46,605 nucleotides of DNA from NCBI GenBank assembly GCA_030611045.1, contig JAUWQN010000005.1, positions 1-46,605 on the forward strand, in the 5' to 3' direction. The notes under the pieces were generated by a model. It was not told the DNA's origin. It worked only from the letters and a program-made list of their open reading frames with translations, and did no database searches. Origin of the DNA: Methanosarcinales archaeon. Lineage in GTDB: Archaea; Halobacteriota; Syntropharchaeia; Alkanophagales; Methanospirareceae. Both the position numbers and the translations under genes were made by a program. Below are positions 9,866 to 19,716 of the stretch, one piece after another (position 1 is the first letter of the stretch; each line of letters opens with the position of its first letter).

Positions 9866-10519
9866 CTACATCGCACTCCTTATGCCAATTGCTTTTCGTA
9901 TCATCTGCGCTATTGGTATCGAGCAGACCATATACCAGAGCACCCAGTAAGGAAGGCCCAATATAAAACCGGCTGTGAACGCCTTTTCACCGATTAACGG
10001 GAAAATCACCGTTCCAACAGAGGCTGCTTCTACATATAACCAGATCCACATGAATATCGGTATAGTGATAATCATAATGTAAGCCATGGGCTTCATCTGC
10101 TGCTTCATCATCTCTCCAGAGAATTGCGTTTGCTTCATCATTATCTCTGCCTTCTTCTTTTCTAACTTCTTCATTCGATGCTTGTTGTCCTCACGCTTTG
10201 CCTCCATCAACTCTTTCTGCAGCTCCCGTATCTGCTTTTGGTACTGCTTTGACTTCTCCATCAGCTCCCAATTCGTCGTGTATTTCTGTACCACCGACGT
10301 GTAGATGCCGGTAATCACCGATAAGATGAGGATGGTGATTAAGAAATTACCAACGGAATCTGCGAAAGGACCAAGAACCACGTTCATGGCAGTACCCACC
10401 TCTTTTTGATATAATACCGAAATAAACATGACGAAAAAACCGAAAAACATAACCACCATTTCCAAACTTTTTTTCGTCTTCTCTTTTTGTTGCTGTAGAA
10501 CTCGCTCTTTCTTCACCAT
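9866..10519 (-). CDS. DUF106/EMC3-TMCO1 family membrane protein
   Basis: TM-coiled coil-TM layout, KQYQKQIRELQKELMEAKREDNKHRMKKLEKKKAEIM followed by hydrophobic segments. Confidence 0.8.
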   Translation of the reverse strand: MVKKERVLQQQKEKTKKSLEMVVMFFGFFVMFISVLYQKEVGTAMNVVLGPFADSVGNFLITILILSVITGIYTSVVQKYTTNWELMEKSKQYQKQIRELQKELMEAKREDNKHRMKKLEKKKAEIMMKQTQFSGEMMKQQMKPMAYIMIITIPIFMWIWLYVEAASVGTVIFPLIGEKAFTAGFILGLPYWVLWYMVCSIPIAQMIRKAIGIRSAM

Positions 10520-10601
10520 TTTCCGCGTACCTTTAGAAACTACATGTGGTGGGTAATATTTAAAGTTTTACTGCAATTCGAGATAGAGGATGTTTCTCAT
10601 T

Positions 10602-11453
10602 TTATTGCGCATATTCGCTTACCATATCCGCCAGCACTTCTGCCATCGTGGCGTGATAAGTCAAATCTTCTTTTATTCGTGCTGCTATTCGCCTCTTTGC
10701 ATAGTCATCATCTACAAATGTGATCCCACGATAAGCAACATTCTTGAGAATGAGCCCGAAAGCAGGTGCAGGTTCAATCTGCTCTGTTATCCGTAGTTCC
10801 ACGAGATCTTCTATCCATCTTTTATCTTTCGCGCCGCTACCAACCAGTTTCAGCGCGGAGACTATTTTTCGCACCATTTTACGGAGAAATCCGTCTGCTT
10901 CTATATCAATAACGATGAACGAATTACTTCTTTCTGTCGCTATCTCTATCCGTTTTATCTCTCGTATCGGTGAGTAATACTCAGCTTCATGCTCCTTATG
11001 ACCCGGTGGCTGAGAGAAGTTAGAGAAATCATGAGTGCCGATAAACAGTTCCGATGCTTCTCGCATGTGCGTTATATCAATATCCTCATCTGGTTGCAAC
11101 GGTAAAAAATAGTGGTATTCACGACTGATAGCATCCCTGCGGGCGTTAAAATCGGAAGGTGGTTTTGCGAGCGCGAATGTCCATATATCGTCTGGAAGCA
11201 TACTGTTTATCATCCGGGGTGTCACGTTGGGATTTGCGGTGTCAAAAGAAACCACCTGAGAGAGCGCATGCGCGCCTTTATCAGTCCTACCTGCGGAGAA
11301 ATAATTCGATGCTGCCCGGTCTTCAATGATATTGAGTCTCGTTAATGCCTTGAAGAGTTCACCTTCTATCGTTGGACCCGCAGACTGAGGCTGAATCTGG
11401 AACCCATGATAATACGTACCGAGGTACCCAAGTTTGAGTGCTATCCGCTCCAT
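10602..11453 (-). CDS. truA: tRNA pseudouridine(38-40) synthase
   Basis: LGYLGTYYHGFQIQP, SAGRTDKGAHALSQVVSFDT, FNARRDAISREYHYFL, DGFLRKMVRKIV. Confidence 0.93.
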   Translation of the reverse strand: MERIALKLGYLGTYYHGFQIQPQSAGPTIEGELFKALTRLNIIEDRAASNYFSAGRTDKGAHALSQVVSFDTANPNVTPRMINSMLPDDIWTFALAKPPSDFNARRDAISREYHYFLPLQPDEDIDITHMREASELFIGTHDFSNFSQPPGHKEHEAEYYSPIREIKRIEIATERSNSFIVIDIEADGFLRKMVRKIVSALKLVGSGAKDKRWIEDLVELRITEQIEPAPAFGLILKNVAYRGITFVDDDYAKRRIAARIKEDLTYHATMAEVLADMVSEYAQ

Positions 11454-11607
11454 CTCTGTCTTTATGCTTCATTCTACAATACAAAAGGTTAGTAAGTACC
11501 TGTAAGTAATGCGTTTATTATTTTATAGATAGGATAGAGATAAGATAAAAAGAGAAATTAGTCGTGGAAGGTGCGCTTTACGGTTTAAGATAAATACGAA
11601 AGACGAC

Positions 11608-12315
11608 ATGGAAGTCAGGGTAATTCTTGTGGAACCGAAGAACGAAGAGAATATAGGCGCGGTAGCGCGTGTGACAAAAAACTTCGGCTTCTCAGCCCTT
11701 TATCTCGTTAATCCACCGAATATCGGGAAGAAGGCGTTCTCGGTCGCTTCTCACGCCTCTGATGTGCTAAGCGCATGCAAAATAGTGAACTCAGTAGAAG
11801 AAGCGATTGCGGACTCTGCTATTGTCGCGGGTACCACTTCTAAGCCAGGGATTTCCGTTAATAGACATCTTAGAATGCCTTTCTTCTCACCGCAAGAGCT
11901 GAAAAAGAAGGTAGAAGATAAACGTGGAATCTTATCCCTTTTATTTGGCAGAGAAGATGTTGGGCTCTTGAATGAGGAGCTTATGCGGTGTGATATCGTT
12001 GTCTGCATTCCTACGAATCTCGGTTATCCCGTGATGAACCTCTCGCATGCCGTTGCAGTAGTTCTTTATGAATTACGTGATGTGAGAGCGGATTCTGGAG
12101 AGCTACCATTAGCATGTTTAGAGGATAAAGAACGTTTGTTTGCTCATATAAGTATGTTTCTGGACGAGATTGAGTATAAGGATTATAAAAAGGAGAAGAC
12201 CGCGCTCATGCTCAGAAGAATACTTGGCAGAGCTGAACTCACGGCGAGAGAGGTGCAAACGCTGCGAGGAATCTTAACAAAAGCAGAACGGAAAATGGGC
12301 GAGGATGAACCTTAG
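11608..12315 (+). CDS. trmJ: SpoU-family tRNA methyltransferase (TrmJ-like)
   Basis: VRVILVEPKNEENIGAVARVTKNFGFSALYLVNP, LLFGREDVGLLNEEL, IPTNLGYPVMNLSHAVAVVLYEL. Confidence 0.9.
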   Translation: MEVRVILVEPKNEENIGAVARVTKNFGFSALYLVNPPNIGKKAFSVASHASDVLSACKIVNSVEEAIADSAIVAGTTSKPGISVNRHLRMPFFSPQELKKKVEDKRGILSLLFGREDVGLLNEELMRCDIVVCIPTNLGYPVMNLSHAVAVVLYELRDVRADSGELPLACLEDKERLFAHISMFLDEIEYKDYKKEKTALMLRRILGRAELTAREVQTLRGILTKAERKMGEDEP

Positions 12316-12663
12316 AGGAGATGAAAGAATCGCTTTTATACTCAGTTTCTATCTCTCGTTACATCAATTCAAAAGCTTCTTCTATCGAGATCGTGGCACT
12401 TACTTTTTAGTCAACGGTTGTTTTTAAAAAAAAACCTTCTGCAAACAAAAGCCTTTACAAAACTTTTAAGGAAAGGTTTATCTCGACCCTAATTAATGTT
12501 TTTCCGCCACATACAACCGGAGATAAACTTTAAAATGGCAAATCCGCGAGGATTTAGAGATAAATTGCACCACCCCTAATTATTCTCAAAATCAGAGGGA
12601 GCCCCTTATAAAGGGTTTTTGAAAGGGGTATTTTAACTACACTTGAAGGCATCCATGCGAAAA

Positions 12664-13446
12664 TTACGACGAGGGCTCAAAATTTTGAGCCTTTTGCCCA
12701 CTCCAAGCTTCTAAAAATTCTCTTGCCAATTCTTTCATTTTGGGCGTTCTTTTGATCATAAGATATATTTCCTCCGGATTACTCACATCTTTCAGACCAT
12801 GTGCGGCATCCTTCCTAATTTCGTAGAGTTCTTCAACCTCGGCTTCTTTTCTATCACCAAAACATTTTTCAAAGCAATCGTAGATTTTATCCTTGATATG
12901 GCTACCTTTACCATATTTGCTAGCGATTATTTCGATAGAATCCCAAAAATCAAGAAATGCATTGGGATTTCCATCAGATTCGGCATTTAGACCATTTCTA
13001 TAGTGACCTAATGCCTTTTTAAAAATGTGCTTCTTATCCTCATCCTGTATGTCTGATAATAGTCTGGCAGCATTATCTAAAGTATTTTGATCGATTTTGT
13101 GATTCACTTCAATTGTAAAGTCTACCCATGCATCGATTATCTCTCCGCCGGTTGTCTCTCCAATTGGTTCACTTATTCTACTGCCTTTTATTCCGCTTTT
13201 TTCAATTCGTATGGGGGCATTTTGTTCAAACGCTATTTTATCTAGAACTCTATTTACGCGTTTTATAGCTTCAATTCTCGCATCGTTCTCAGATTTATCT
13301 TTAACAGTGATTTTAGCAACTACTTTCCCGTTATTCTCATGATATAACACCAAATCATCTATTTTCAATTCATCTTGTTCAAAAGATATATTCCCCTTGA
13401 TAGGTATTGCAACTTCCCAATCACTTACAATCTGATCTCTGTCCAT
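12664..13446 (-). CDS. hypothetical protein with HEPN-like C-terminal region
   Basis: ORF; LYEIRKDAAHGLKDVSNPEEIYLMIKR resembles an Rx4H HEPN motif. Confidence 0.5.
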   Translation of the reverse strand: MDRDQIVSDWEVAIPIKGNISFEQDELKIDDLVLYHENNGKVVAKITVKDKSENDARIEAIKRVNRVLDKIAFEQNAPIRIEKSGIKGSRISEPIGETTGGEIIDAWVDFTIEVNHKIDQNTLDNAARLLSDIQDEDKKHIFKKALGHYRNGLNAESDGNPNAFLDFWDSIEIIASKYGKGSHIKDKIYDCFEKCFGDRKEAEVEELYEIRKDAAHGLKDVSNPEEIYLMIKRTPKMKELAREFLEAWSGQKAQNFEPSS

Positions 13447-13546
13447 AATCCTCAGTCAATAATATGTATCTTTCACCTATAATAGCTAAGCTCTCAAAAT
13501 ATCAAAATGAACAGTTAACAAGTCCATAAGAAAAGTTTTACCGAAA

Positions 13547-13990
13547 CTACTTCGCGTCCATATCCGTACCCGTTCTAACCAACACAAGCGCGTCTTCATC
13601 ACCGTAATACCGTGGGATTATCGTTCGCAGTGAGAAGCCTAAGCGCTTATAAAACGTCTTTGCCACTTCATTGCTCGCACGCACTTCAACACTCGCTATA
13701 CCTTCCGTTATTTTTAAGACCCCCGCCACAAGCTCGGTTCCTATTCCTCTTCTTCTGTATGCGGGATGCACTGCGATGGACACGATATGCCCTTGAGGAT
13801 AAAAGATAATATAGCCAGCGATTTCGCTCAGCCCCGTTCCTGTATCGTCACATACGTATACCAAGAAATTATCGGGATATGCCTCTGCATAATACAAGAA
13901 GATAAACCCGTTGTAAGGCGACTTTGGGAATGCTTCCTGCTCTATTCGTAAAATCGCATCCAGGTCCGAATTGGTGAATTTGCGTATCAT
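13547..13990 (-). CDS. rimI: GNAT acetyltransferase, RimI-like
   Basis: HIVSIAVHPAYRRRGIGTELVAGVL...VEVRASNEVAKTFYKRLGF. Confidence 0.88.
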   Translation of the reverse strand: MIRKFTNSDLDAILRIEQEAFPKSPYNGFIFLYYAEAYPDNFLVYVCDDTGTGLSEIAGYIIFYPQGHIVSIAVHPAYRRRGIGTELVAGVLKITEGIASVEVRASNEVAKTFYKRLGFSLRTIIPRYYGDEDALVLVRTGTDMDAK

Positions 13991-14056
13991 TTGTTTGCCG
14001 TATCTAAGACCGATAGTTTGGAAAGGTTATTCTCACAGATGACCAAGTATCTTACA

Positions 14057-14929
14057 TTAAACGACAGTAACACTCCTCTTATTCAGCATTTTATTCTCTG
14101 CCCTGTAATCATCTAACGTCCGCCGCTTTAAGGTTCCATCTGGAAACACGGTTATCCAGCCCCTTTTCACTCCGACTTTCCGTTCTCGCACGCAGCTCTT
14201 GCCTATCACCGAGTTTTTCATATATCCTGCAACAATCGAGTAAGCACGCTCGATCTCCTCTGGAGATGGATTCCTTGATATCTTCTCGTAGCTCAACTCC
14301 GCTCGGAATCGATTTATTCGGTAATCTATCTCCTCTTTATTGTCTATTTCAGATAAAAACCGTGCTATATGCTCTATCTCACGCTCATCCACAATTCCCG
14401 GTATAAAAACCGTGTTTACCACGAGCTTTACCTTGCCATACGCGTTTCTTATATTCTCTAATATCCTTCGGTTTGAATATCCCGTGTACCACTCATGCAG
14501 TTTTTCATCCCACGCCTTCAAGTCAAACATGACTTCAGTTAAACCCGCTTCTATGAGTTCCTGCAAGTAAGCATCGTCTAAAAGATACCCGTTCGTGTCC
14601 AGCACTATCCCACCAACAAATTCCTTCAGTCGTGATATTAGATCTACGAGGTACTGTCGGTCCAGAGTGGGTTCGCCACCCGTTATTACCACTTCTTCCA
14701 GCGGCGTATCCCCATAATATTCTCTTGCTGAGTTCCGCACCAGGTTTATTAACTGCTCAACCGTCATCGGCTCACCCACAGGGTCACGAGCAATGCTAAA
14801 ACAGCCTTTACATCTGAAGTTGCAGCCCGAGAGCGTGATCCAAGCTCGAGGCTTCAGCTCGGACAGCGTGATAAAAGGAACGTATCTGTATCCCTGCCCA
14901 TATCCTGTTCTCTCGTCCATCGCAGGCAT
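14057..14929 (-). CDS. radical SAM protein (activating-enzyme-like)
   Basis: ITLSGCNFRCKGCFSIA (CX3CX2C), VVITGGEPTL, LDTNGYLL. Confidence 0.88.
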   Translation of the reverse strand: MPAMDERTGYGQGYRYVPFITLSELKPRAWITLSGCNFRCKGCFSIARDPVGEPMTVEQLINLVRNSAREYYGDTPLEEVVITGGEPTLDRQYLVDLISRLKEFVGGIVLDTNGYLLDDAYLQELIEAGLTEVMFDLKAWDEKLHEWYTGYSNRRILENIRNAYGKVKLVVNTVFIPGIVDEREIEHIARFLSEIDNKEEIDYRINRFRAELSYEKISRNPSPEEIERAYSIVAGYMKNSVIGKSCVRERKVGVKRGWITVFPDGTLKRRTLDDYRAENKMLNKRSVTVV

Positions 14930-15213
14930 ATATTCACACTACTATAGAAGAACTTACGTTTATCTAAAATCCGAAAAACGTTTTTGAGCCTTGGTATTCT
15001 CATTTCACCGAATTCGCCATTTTTAAAAGTGGTATGTTTACTTCGAGGGTTATTTAAGGTAAAAAAGTCGGATAAAAGAGGGGGGTTTGGAAAGAGATTG
15101 AAGAAGGGTCAAGGAGGTTTTGTGAAAATATCGAAGAAAAACGGTGGCTTTAAAAGTAATATCAACAAATGCCATATCTTAATCTTAAAAGCAAGCAATT
15201 GACGAGATGAAAA

Positions 15214-16236
15214 ATGAAACCTGAAAGTGACGCTAACGTAATTGAGTTAGAACAGAAAGTTTTTGACATGGGGAACGAGCCCATGCCTCGCGGAGCGTGG
15301 TGGTGGTGGTTTTGGTTGTTCTTCTTCAACAATCCAAAAAATCCTGCAACCCCGCAGCAATTAATGATACTCTGGTCCACGAAAAACGTGCGAGAGATTG
15401 AGTGCAACAACCTAAAAATTAGATTGAACCACCATCCTATGGACAGGAGCAATCTTGATGGTGCTGTCGCTGCCTGGTATTTCGACGGTGAAAAGATGCA
15501 CCACAACTTTATTCTTGAGCAGTGCAGTATACACGTGTCTGATAGAGGGCTTTCCTCTGATTCTCGTACACCTACTTGTTTTTCTATAAACGAAACTAAG
15601 AACACAGTAAAAATTGGAGATGATTTTACATTTATTGCAAAAGCAGAGAATAACCACGATTTTACAATGCCCAGCTATCATTCACACACGTACCTCGGTA
15701 ATATGGGGTATTCGATGATAAGATTAAATCATCTGGATTTAAGCGGGAGACTCAAGAATGAAACAATTCAGGGGAGTGCCTATTTCCAGCGTGTTTTTGT
15801 GAATGCACCTGCAATACCTTGGTACTGGGGGATATTCCATTTCGAGAATGGGGGTGTTCTGACTTACTTCAAGCCGCATTTGCTTGGGAAATCGATTAAG
15901 AAAGAAATAACGTTTTTTGACGGCAACAAAACGCATGAGTTCACAGACATTGACATAAAATTAAAAGTATCAGGAGAAAATATACCCACTTTTACAGTAT
16001 CTGGAGAGAACAAGCATGAAAAAATAAACTTTATTGTAAATTCTTATTCCCATTCTTCATGGGCATTCAGGAGACGAGTCCTCGGCATCATTTCAAATAA
16101 ACTAACCTACAATGAATATCCAGCAATTATCTCCGATCTAAAACTTACAAACAAGAAAACAGGGGAAAAGATTATCTCAGAAGATCTCGGCAAATCAGTA
16201 GGTAATGCAGAGCATACGACCGGGTTGCTACTCTAA
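15214..16236 (+). CDS. uncharacterised protein, possibly lipocalin/AttH/CrtC-like
   Basis: ORF with RGAWWWWFWLFFFNNPKNPATPQQLMILWST and GSAYFQRVFVNAPAIPWYWGIFHFENGGVLTYFKP; convergent with GGR. Confidence 0.5.
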   Translation: MKPESDANVIELEQKVFDMGNEPMPRGAWWWWFWLFFFNNPKNPATPQQLMILWSTKNVREIECNNLKIRLNHHPMDRSNLDGAVAAWYFDGEKMHHNFILEQCSIHVSDRGLSSDSRTPTCFSINETKNTVKIGDDFTFIAKAENNHDFTMPSYHSHTYLGNMGYSMIRLNHLDLSGRLKNETIQGSAYFQRVFVNAPAIPWYWGIFHFENGGVLTYFKPHLLGKSIKKEITFFDGNKTHEFTDIDIKLKVSGENIPTFTVSGENKHEKINFIVNSYSHSSWAFRRRVLGIISNKLTYNEYPAIISDLKLTNKKTGEKIISEDLGKSVGNAEHTTGLLL

Positions 16237-16299
16237 ATTAAACTTTAGGAAGATGCCCGATTGCCATACTCGCGCTATTCTTGCTGATACTTTATTTTT

Positions 16300-16338
16300 G
16301 TAAGGGGCCAGACCAGTAAGGGGCCAAGCCCCCCTTAC
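16300..16338. repeat. GC-rich hairpin with direct repeat between convergent genes
   Basis: GTAAGGGGCCAGACCA-GTAAGGGGCCAAGCCCCCCTTAC. Confidence 0.6.
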
Positions 16339-16374
16339 CAACCCACCTAACCAAATTAGTTCCTTAAAAACCAA

Positions 16375-16466
16375 CCTTCTTTTTTTAAAAAAGGACGCTT
16401 TACCGAGAAAACTTTGTTTTTTTTCTTTTGGCACAGGTTTTCTTTTTTCATAAAAAAGAAAAAGTG
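16375..16466. repeat. paired A/T-rich palindromes
   Basis: CCTTCTTTTTTTAAAAAAGG (16375-16394) and TTTTCTTTTTT-CAT-AAAAAAGAAAA (about 16439-16462) ending GAAAAAGTG. Confidence 0.7.
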
Positions 16467-16469
16467 TTT

Positions 16470-17681
16470 TTAGAGCAGCATCTTTGCTAATCCCAGCAGC
16501 ATCCTTGGATTCCGCTTTATTAATGCCATCAACAGTGCCCATGGAGTAAGCTCCGTTATTCTTTCATCTGCTAAAGAATGAGCAAGCGTGTTGAGATCTC
16601 CGTCAGATAGATTGAAGCAGAATTCCTTTGCTTTATGGCCCGTATCCAACCGTTTTCCAAACTCTTTTCGCCACCTTCTATCGTATTCCATCAAGTTCTT
16701 CTTCGAAACATCGTTTTCCTGGACTGCTTGTGCGACAACATCGCCTGCTATTTCGCCTGCGTACATTGCATAGGTAATACCACCTCCGGTTATCGGATTA
16801 ACTTGTCTCGCAGCATCTCCTGCTAAAATAAGCCCATCCGCTACGGTTTCGTTTAGCGGTCCACTCAGCGGCACAGCGCCGTATATCTCAGCAATTACCT
16901 TGCCATCGGGAAATCTGCTGTGCGCAAATGCCTTTAGATAATCAATCGCACGGTGCTTTTCTCCAGATGTATCTCCACCTATCCCCACACCCACATTTGC
17001 GTAGTCCCCACCTTTTGTAAATACCCAGGCATAGCCTTTTGGTGCAATTTCACTGCCTACGAAAAATTCCGAATACTCCCTGTTCACTTCTACATTGCAC
17101 ATCAGGAACTCAGCACCCACACAAATATTATGTGGTGGCAGTCTCGTGTCAATACCTGCCCATCTGCCCACTCGCGATTCCACTCCATCCGCACCAACCA
17201 CGACCCGCGCAGAAACGCGTTTATTTTCGCCCATACACCGAACATAAACGCCACTGGCATAGCCATTTTCTTTAATGAGTCCATAAGCTTCTGTTTTAAC
17301 GCTTACCTCTGCACCTGCACGTGCTGCTTCGCTTGCAAGAAACTTATCAAATATCCGCCGTTCGAGTACGTAGCCCACTTCTTCCATACTTTCACCGCCC
17401 ATCACCACCTTCGTGCCATCAGGCGCGTATATATTTGCTCCTTTTACTTCTGCGCATACCCATCTCTCATCAAGCGCAACGAACTTCTTTATCTCTTTAC
17501 TCACTCCCTCTGCGCATCTCACGGGCACGCCTATCTCCTGATTCCGTTCTATTAAAAGCACATCTAAGCCATGTTCAGCGGCTTTTTTCGCCGTTATACT
17601 GCCCGCAGGTCCAGCACCCACTACGACAACATCGTACCTCTCCTCTTTCATCTGTTGATACCTACTTTGAAGCTGAGACAA
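16470..17681 (-). CDS. geranylgeranyl reductase family flavoprotein (digeranylgeranylglycerophospholipid reductase-like)
   Basis: DVVVVGAGPAGSITAKKAAEHGLDVLLIERNQEIGVPVRCAEGV, GADGVESRVGRWAGI, LILAGDAARQVNPITGGGITYAMYAGEIA. Confidence 0.92.
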   Translation of the reverse strand: MSQLQSRYQQMKEERYDVVVVGAGPAGSITAKKAAEHGLDVLLIERNQEIGVPVRCAEGVSKEIKKFVALDERWVCAEVKGANIYAPDGTKVVMGGESMEEVGYVLERRIFDKFLASEAARAGAEVSVKTEAYGLIKENGYASGVYVRCMGENKRVSARVVVGADGVESRVGRWAGIDTRLPPHNICVGAEFLMCNVEVNREYSEFFVGSEIAPKGYAWVFTKGGDYANVGVGIGGDTSGEKHRAIDYLKAFAHSRFPDGKVIAEIYGAVPLSGPLNETVADGLILAGDAARQVNPITGGGITYAMYAGEIAGDVVAQAVQENDVSKKNLMEYDRRWRKEFGKRLDTGHKAKEFCFNLSDGDLNTLAHSLADERITELTPWALLMALIKRNPRMLLGLAKMLL

Positions 17682-17731
17682 CTTATAATTTGCAAATGAT
17701 ATAAATAGCTTCGTGGAGTTATAGATATGTA

Positions 17732-18562
17732 ATGAGCGGTTTAAAATCAGAACGTTTTGAAATCGAAGAGTTCACTTCTTACTGGAACGTAGATCCCGAG
17801 AAGTTTAAAGACAAGATTGCGGATTACGCGAATATCTTAATTGCGGGATTTCCACCCATGGGTAATGTCATACCCTATCGCCTCAAGGAGCATTTAAAGG
17901 ATTCTGAGGAGGTTGTGAGTTTGTATTCGTATAACTTCCCTCCTATGGTAGAAGCACGTGAGGACGAATTTGAAATCCCTCATGACGAGCTCTGGTACAG
18001 TGAAGGGAAGAGACTGTTTTGTTATATCGGCAAATATCCAGAGACCGAATATATCCCTAAATCTGCGTATAAACAGGCTGAGGATGTGGCGCACCTCGCA
18101 CGAGCGCTTTGTGTTAAGGAGTTATATACCGTCGGTGTGATCATGCCATCACAAGAACCTTTTAAAGAACAGAGAGATGAAGTAGAAGCGTATATTGGCT
18201 GTTTTGAAGGCTCGAAGAAGGAAATCCCTGAGGGCATGAAGAAGATGACCAGAAGAAATATTGGTAGATATACCATTATTAGAAAAACGGGGCTTCTCCC
18301 GGGTTTTGCTTCGCAACTCGGCATTGAAAGTTATTCGATTCTTGGCGTCGGCAACTATCCAGAAGACCTGAGAGCTTGTGCACGAGCGCTTAGAGCATTC
18401 AAGAAATTATCCGGGTTAAAGATAGAAGAAACCGCAAAGATAGAAGAGATGTTTGAGAAGAGTGCAGAAGCCGTTGAAGAGAGAATACAAGAACAGATAG
18501 AGAAAGCAGCTTATAAAGGTGAGGGTGTAGGAGCGGAACCATCACAATACATGTACGGGTAA
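17732..18562 (+). CDS. PAC2 / proteasome assembly chaperone family protein
   Basis: ANILIAGFPPMGNVIPYRLKEHL..., LPGFASQLGIESYSILGVGNYPEDLRACARALRAF. Confidence 0.75.
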   Translation: MSGLKSERFEIEEFTSYWNVDPEKFKDKIADYANILIAGFPPMGNVIPYRLKEHLKDSEEVVSLYSYNFPPMVEAREDEFEIPHDELWYSEGKRLFCYIGKYPETEYIPKSAYKQAEDVAHLARALCVKELYTVGVIMPSQEPFKEQRDEVEAYIGCFEGSKKEIPEGMKKMTRRNIGRYTIIRKTGLLPGFASQLGIESYSILGVGNYPEDLRACARALRAFKKLSGLKIEETAKIEEMFEKSAEAVEERIQEQIEKAAYKGEGVGAEPSQYMYG

Positions 18563-18724
18563 CTCTTTTTCTTCCTTTATTGTTTTGAATACTTTTTACC
18601 TCTCCTCTAACCCTGTGTTGCATAATTGCTAAGAGAGCGAGAATTGTCAATCTTGAGAAGGCATAGTGTTACTGTGGGGGACTGCTAAGAATAGCGGGTT
18701 ATAGAACGATGAACTTGGATGAGT

Positions 18725-19057
18725 TCACTTAACAGCAACTCCCACTGCACGCCGGATTAACAGACTTATCTCGTCAATCTCCTTTTCCATCGGACCTTTC
18801 TTGCCCGGTATTTCAAGGATAACAGGTGCTACGCCCTTTTTCTTCGCGTTTATCTCCCGTATCTTCTCTCTTGTCCGGGTCTCGGCGGCAAATCTTTCGT
18901 TTATGAGGATGATGGCAACTTCCTCTTTTGCCACCTTATCTAACACGCGGGCAATATCCTCTTCTTCCCCTGAGCTGTACTCATACACGTCCTTTATACC
19001 TGCAAGTCTAAAACCCGCAGCAGTGTCCGAGTCTCCAATTACCGCAACTGCGATCAT
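18725..19057 (-). CDS. atpF: A-type ATP synthase subunit F
   Basis: MIAVAVIGDSDTAAGFRLAGIKDVYEY...VAIILINERFA...PVILEIPGKKGP. Confidence 0.92.
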   Translation of the reverse strand: MIAVAVIGDSDTAAGFRLAGIKDVYEYSSGEEEDIARVLDKVAKEEVAIILINERFAAETRTREKIREINAKKKGVAPVILEIPGKKGPMEKEIDEISLLIRRAVGVAVK

Positions 19058-19710
19058 GTTCCCGTGAATAGTGTTTTCATTATCTCTTCTCGTAAACTGG
19101 TAGATAATCGTGCCATTCGCTGCTCAAGCGTATTATTTACCTCTATTTCGCCATCTTTTCGCCTTACAATGACTCCTCCTGCAGACTTCATCCTTTCATC
19201 AGATAGTGATAACCGTACATTTACACCGAGATCGTTGCTTATTTCATCGGTTAAGTTTTTTAGCATTGCTTTGTCTATGTAGGGTGCAGCCGCATCTTCC
19301 TCGCTGAGTATTACTTCCACTTCCAAACCTGCGCTACTCCCAGCAGCTATACTAATCGTACTATCCTTTATCAAACCAGCCAAGATGTTCGGATACGAGT
19401 TCCCTTTGAATCCTTCGCTTTTAACGCTCTTTATTCGCTTCAGTGTTGCATCTAACGCCTTTCCTATCATCTCCTCCTCTACCGTCCATCTGAGCTTTCT
19501 CGCTTTTTGCCGTGCTGCTCTCACAATTCGTTCCTTCTCCTCACTACCTTTTCTTTCCTCAGCCTCAACAAACCGCTTCTTTTGTACTTCTATCTCTTTT
19601 ATCGCGTCCTCTAGTTCCTTCTTTGCATTCTCCTTTGCTTCGCGGATTACCTTCTCTTTTTCTTCGTTTGCTTCACTCTTTATCTTCTCCACTATCTCTT
19701 TCGCGCCCAT
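19054..19710 (-). CDS. atpE: A-type ATP synthase subunit E
   Basis: Charged helical N-terminus (EIVEKIKSEANEEKEKVIREAKENAKKELEDA), C-terminal GGVIVRRKDGEIEVNNTLEQRM. Confidence 0.9.
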   Translation of the reverse strand: MGAKEIVEKIKSEANEEKEKVIREAKENAKKELEDAIKEIEVQKKRFVEAEERKGSEEKERIVRAARQKARKLRWTVEEEMIGKALDATLKRIKSVKSEGFKGNSYPNILAGLIKDSTISIAAGSSAGLEVEVILSEEDAAAPYIDKAMLKNLTDEISNDLGVNVRLSLSDERMKSAGGVIVRRKDGEIEVNNTLEQRMARLSTSLREEIMKTLFTGT

Positions 19711-19716
19711 GCACTC

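Noticed and set aside
14984-15202. 72-aa Lys/Gly-rich ORF (KVKKSDKRGGFGKRLKKGQGGFVKISKKNGG)
   Set aside because: Translation of purine-rich intergenic sequence; no RBS or homology evidence.
16300-16338. GTAAGGGGCC direct repeat plus hairpin as another copy of the 42-bp double palindrome
   Set aside because: It lacks the GCGGGG[T/A]C linker and two-stem layout; more likely a terminator or unrelated repeat between convergent genes.
16953-17555. 200-aa plus-strand ORF opposite the geranylgeranyl reductase
   Set aside because: Cys/His-rich low-quality composition, fully antisense to a strongly supported CDS.
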